37,678 nucleotides of DNA from Chloroflexota bacterium (GTDB lineage: Bacteria; Chloroflexota; Anaerolineae; Anaerolineales; Anaerolineaceae): positions 1 through 37,678 of the forward strand of contig JAAYCN010000027.1 in assembly GCA_012729755.1 (NCBI GenBank), written 5' to 3'. Below, in pieces: positions 35,543 to 37,678 of this stretch. Below the pieces are notes generated by a model, which saw only the letters and a program-made list of their open reading frames with translations, did no database searches and was not told where the DNA came from. The translations under genes were made by a program, and so were the position numbers. The first letter of the stretch is position 1; the number at the start of each line of letters is the position of its first letter.

Positions 35543-35886
35543 ATTAAAGAGTTGACACCAAGAGTTGACAACTCCATTAAAATGCTGTATGAAAATAAGG
35601 AAAGAAGGAAAATAATGTTGCCTTACTTCAACATATCTGTTTCGTATTCCCGCATTTAGGAAGATGGAGTAGGGTTCACATTTGTCAGGCTTTTGAATAG
35701 TTTAGTGTAAAGGGTCGTGGTTTCGCCAGTTCACAGAAACAAAATACAACAATTCTCCATAATGAGAATTGCTGGAGATTTTTGTCTTATAGCAAATAAT
35801 GGTTATAATCTAAAAAACCAAAGTCGTTTTTAAAACCCTAGTGATTCCCAGTTTTCAATATTTAAAATTCAGAGAATCGGTACTTT
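35543..35886. other. Intergenic region with promoter-like repeat and small hairpin
   Basis: No gene longer than 14 codons is supported. It holds a 10-base direct repeat AAGAGTTGAC (35547-35556, 35560-35569) and a rightward promoter-like TTGACA (35565-35570), 17 bases, TATGAA (35588-35593). A 14-codon frame with a good ribosome binding site follows (35615-35659). An inverted repeat CAATTCTC/GAGAATTG (35750-35771) lies a few bases before a short T-run. Base composition becomes AT-rich from here to the right. Confidence 0.5.
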
Positions 35887-36399
35887 TTATGATAATTTTT
35901 GGTTAAAATAAGATTGTAATGATTCCGGTGATTTAATAGAAACACTGCCAGGAATAAAAACGACATCGTCTCGTTGACAATAGTACATAGAATTCCACTC
36001 TGCCATCAAACTGTCATATATTTCCATTTTTTTATCTCTACTTAGTTTTAACCGTACCATCCAGAATATAAATCCAATCGCACCAAGTATCATTGGTATT
36101 ACTATATCATTAACCGCAATTGTAAGCAAAAATCCGCCGCCAAAACAAACCAAAAATGGAATTATGCATCCTAAGCCTTTTGGCTTTTCAGGAGGTTTCA
36201 ATCGCATACTCAACTCGCTTACACTGATTCCAGACGAACTCGAACCTCCACCTATCCCGACACCAAGTTTTCCTTTGTACAAACCAACCCCCAGCGTTGG
36301 GCCACTTTGGGCTGTTGTGTGCGAAAAGCCTGATGTAAAAATAGAGGATACTTTTATTACCATATCATTTAAATTGCATTTTGGACATTCACCTGACAT
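35887..36399 (-). CDS. Zinc-ribbon membrane protein of unknown function
   Basis: A 170-aa protein. The N-terminus MSGECPKCN and the later YYCQRDDVVF look like parts of a split zinc ribbon, although only three cysteines are in usable positions. A glycine/serine-rich stretch (about 33-62) leads to two hydrophobic helices (about 78-95 and 98-115), then a charged C-terminal domain. GGAGG lies 6 bases before the start. The gene is AT-rich compared with pth and mfd and stands alone, consistent with transfer. I recognise no specific family. Confidence 0.65.
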   Translation of the reverse strand: MSGECPKCNLNDMVIKVSSIFTSGFSHTTAQSGPTLGVGLYKGKLGVGIGGGSSSSGISVSELSMRLKPPEKPKGLGCIIPFLVCFGGGFLLTIAVNDIVIPMILGAIGFIFWMVRLKLSRDKKMEIYDSLMAEWNSMYYCQRDDVVFIPGSVSIKSPESLQSYFNQKLS

Positions 36400-36614
36400 A
36401 ATGACCTCCGAATAATTATTATATTGAGATTACAAATATCGATATTTTATATAATTATAACCGTTCTTTAATCATCCATATTTGTACGTGTACATGTACA
36501 TTAACAGCAAAAATACTTATATTATCTCTTTTTAAAATGGCTATTCTATGAATTGTCGCACTTCGCATCCTCTCACATGTAACTGACAGTTATGCGAGAA
36601 ACAAAATACATAAA
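36400..36614. other. AT-rich upstream region with tandem TGTACA motifs
   Basis: Holds a minus-strand TATAAT (36459-36454) that may serve the zinc-ribbon gene, although no -35 is clear. A 6-base tandem motif TGTACG-TGTACA-TGTACA (36483-36500) includes a 12-base palindrome, and an AATATCGATATT palindrome lies near 36440. The motifs may be operators. No gene is seen. Confidence 0.4.
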
Positions 36615-36806
36615 CTAAAATAATTTCTTAATAGAATTCAGCAGATTATCCGCACGATTCAATACCTTTGCCTTTACACCTTCAATCAGAGATTTAATCT
36701 GCTCATCCGGAATATCAATTCCAAAGATAGCTTTGATCGCCTTCATAGGATCATTAAAAATTTTGGATGCGTCTGAGATCGCTTTTAAAGCATAATCAGT
36801 GAATAT
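36615..36806 (-). pseudogene. C-terminal fragment of a small helical protein
   Basis: An open frame runs from just after a TAA (36809-36807) to a TAG at 36617-36615. The part DPMKAIKAIFGIDIPDEQIK plus a lysine-rich helix ending NSIKKLF resembles small all-helical proteins of anaerobic Firmicutes (pattern GIDLPDEQ...GVKAK), judged from memory. An internal ATG at 36746 would give only 43 aa, and the usual N-terminal helix lacks a start codon. It lies directly behind the metallophosphoesterase remnant. Confidence 0.4.
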
Positions 36807-37358
36807 TTAATGTAACGATTTCCGGACGATTAAAAAACCTTAGCAAGGAGTACTTTCCCTGGCAAGTCCCCGGCTGACTTCCATCATGTTACCATTGGAA
36901 AGTGTATAGATACCGCTGACATATTTCGCCCAGAGACCTTGATCCGGAGCTAAAAGTCCCATGTTAAAAAACGGGATTCGAATCTGATCAGCATGAGCGT
37001 GCTCTGCCAAAATCAAAGTCATATTGGGTGTACACCGATACCTTTTCTGGGCGATGCGTGAGAAGAACACGAAAGTGTTCACTGTCTGTCTGCGCGTATG
37101 TTTTATCAAGCTCGTCTTTCCACACGACATCCCCCATTTCAGTGGGGTCATCAATACCGCAAATATCGATCACGCATCCGTTGATTGATAGGGTGTCACA
37201 ATCTTCCTCAAGGACGTAAACACCTTCCTCTTTCAAAAATGATTTGATTTTATCTACATGTCCACTCCAAGCATGATGACATCCGGATTTTCCTTCTCCA
37301 CCATTTCGATCAGTTGTCTTTGATTCTTCCTATATTTACAGGAATGTAAGTCTGTAAT
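36796..37358 (-). pseudogene. Metallophosphoesterase (calcineurin-like) pseudogene
   Basis: Fragments in different minus-strand frames line up as one YkuE/YaeI-like phosphoesterase. In order they are ITDLHSCKYRKNQRQLIEMV (from 37358), the stretch WSGHVDKIKSFLKEEGVYVL to VLLTHRPEKVSVYTQYDFD, then LILAEHAHADQIRIPFF to SRGLARESTP, and finally RFFNRPEIVTLNIH with a stop at 36798-36796. Three lesions are visible. An internal deletion near 37265 removes the GD/NHE metal-binding part. A frameshift lies near 37012 within TTTGATTTTGG and another near 36842. The 5' end stops about where transposase-associated sequence begins. No active enzyme can be made. Confidence 0.75.
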
Positions 37359-37420
37359 CAGAGACTGTTGAAGAACAAGCACAAAGCCCTTTCACATAAC
37401 AAAGATAGATAGTTTAATGA

Positions 37421-37678
37421 ATGTACAACGCACACGAAAGGCAAATAGCGCAGATGGGAAATCCGAGATACATCCAGACAGACCAGCAATCCATATTTTG
37501 GGACTACCTTTACGACCAGATCGTACCCGAAAGCCACTTTCTGCGTAAACTCAATGGTCTGGTCGATTGGACATATTAGCTGACCAAACTCTATAAAGGC
37601 AGGAAGACCAGCCTATGACCCGGCGCTGTTGCTCAGGAGCCTGCTGATCAGTTACCTGTATGATCTCTCCGAACGGCA
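37421..37678 (+). mobile_element. Transposase fragment, IS1182-like, broken and cut by window end
   Basis: From the ATG at 37421 the frame gives QTDQQSIFWDYLYDQIVPES then HFLRKLNGLVDW, the typical N-terminus of IS1182-family transposases. It is interrupted by TAG at 37577-37579. The match resumes as LTKLYKGRK and, in another frame, YDPALLLRSLLISYLYDLSER to the window edge. So it has at least one stop and one frameshift and is probably inactive. The left end of the element is probably near 37360, where the phosphoesterase homology stops. No terminal repeat could be confirmed because the other end is outside the window. Confidence 0.75.

Noticed and set aside
1-37678. CRISPR arrays, tRNA or rRNA genes
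   Set aside because: No regularly spaced repeats, cloverleaf sequences or rRNA-like stretches were seen on either strand.

Overview
The window looks like a chromosomal segment from an anaerobic, moderately GC-rich bacterium. My best guess is Chloroflexota, class Anaerolineae. That rests on gene content and style: an archaeal-type thioredoxin peroxidase, an M32 carboxypeptidase, SelB, a hydrogenase-4-like membrane module, and several TATAAT boxes placed directly before start codons. It is not a phylogenetic result. No rRNA, tRNA or CRISPR array was seen.

Layout. Positions 1-2148 (minus) hold xpt-guaA for purine salvage, with a structured leader and terminator hairpin in front of xpt. Next come a PhzF-family enzyme (minus) and an L,D-transpeptidase (plus). 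A perR-tpx peroxide operon (minus) follows, with a near-perfect PerR box over its promoter. A PadR regulator plus HAAS-like membrane protein operon (plus, 6146-7557) has its own promoter and operator. From about 25986 down to 7632 fifteen minus-strand genes run almost without gaps and end at one strong bidirectional hairpin (7578-7615). In transcription order they are folD, 8-oxoguanine deaminase-like amidohydrolase, carbamate kinase, threonine synthase-like, glycosyltransferase 2, a fold-type II PLP enzyme, an uncharacterised 187-aa protein, hydantoinase, a HyfB/HyfE/HyfF-like membrane trio, a coiled-coil protein, selB, a serA-like dehydrogenase and an M32 carboxypeptidase. Divergently, udk-rsmG and a GH-like hypothetical gene lie on plus. 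Then come minus-strand rsmA, a YabE-like G5/3D protein, a lipoprotein, mfd and pth. The right end (about 35500-37678) is AT-rich. It carries a zinc-ribbon membrane protein, gene fragments, a metallophosphoesterase pseudogene and a broken IS1182-like transposase.

How the genes may work together. The folD-to-hydantoinase block combines an 8-oxoguanine deaminase-like enzyme (would make urate), a cyclic-amide hydrolase, fold-type II PLP enzymes, an ATP-forming carbamate kinase and a C1-tetrahydrofolate enzyme. This resembles in part the anaerobic purine/urate gene set of enterobacteria and gut anaerobes (ssnA, hyuA/ygeZ, ygeX, arcC/yqeA). Several members of that set are absent here, and an unknown protein and a glycosyltransferase are interleaved. 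It is the best candidate in the window for an undescribed pathway variant. The membrane trio following it appears to lack key proton-path lysines.
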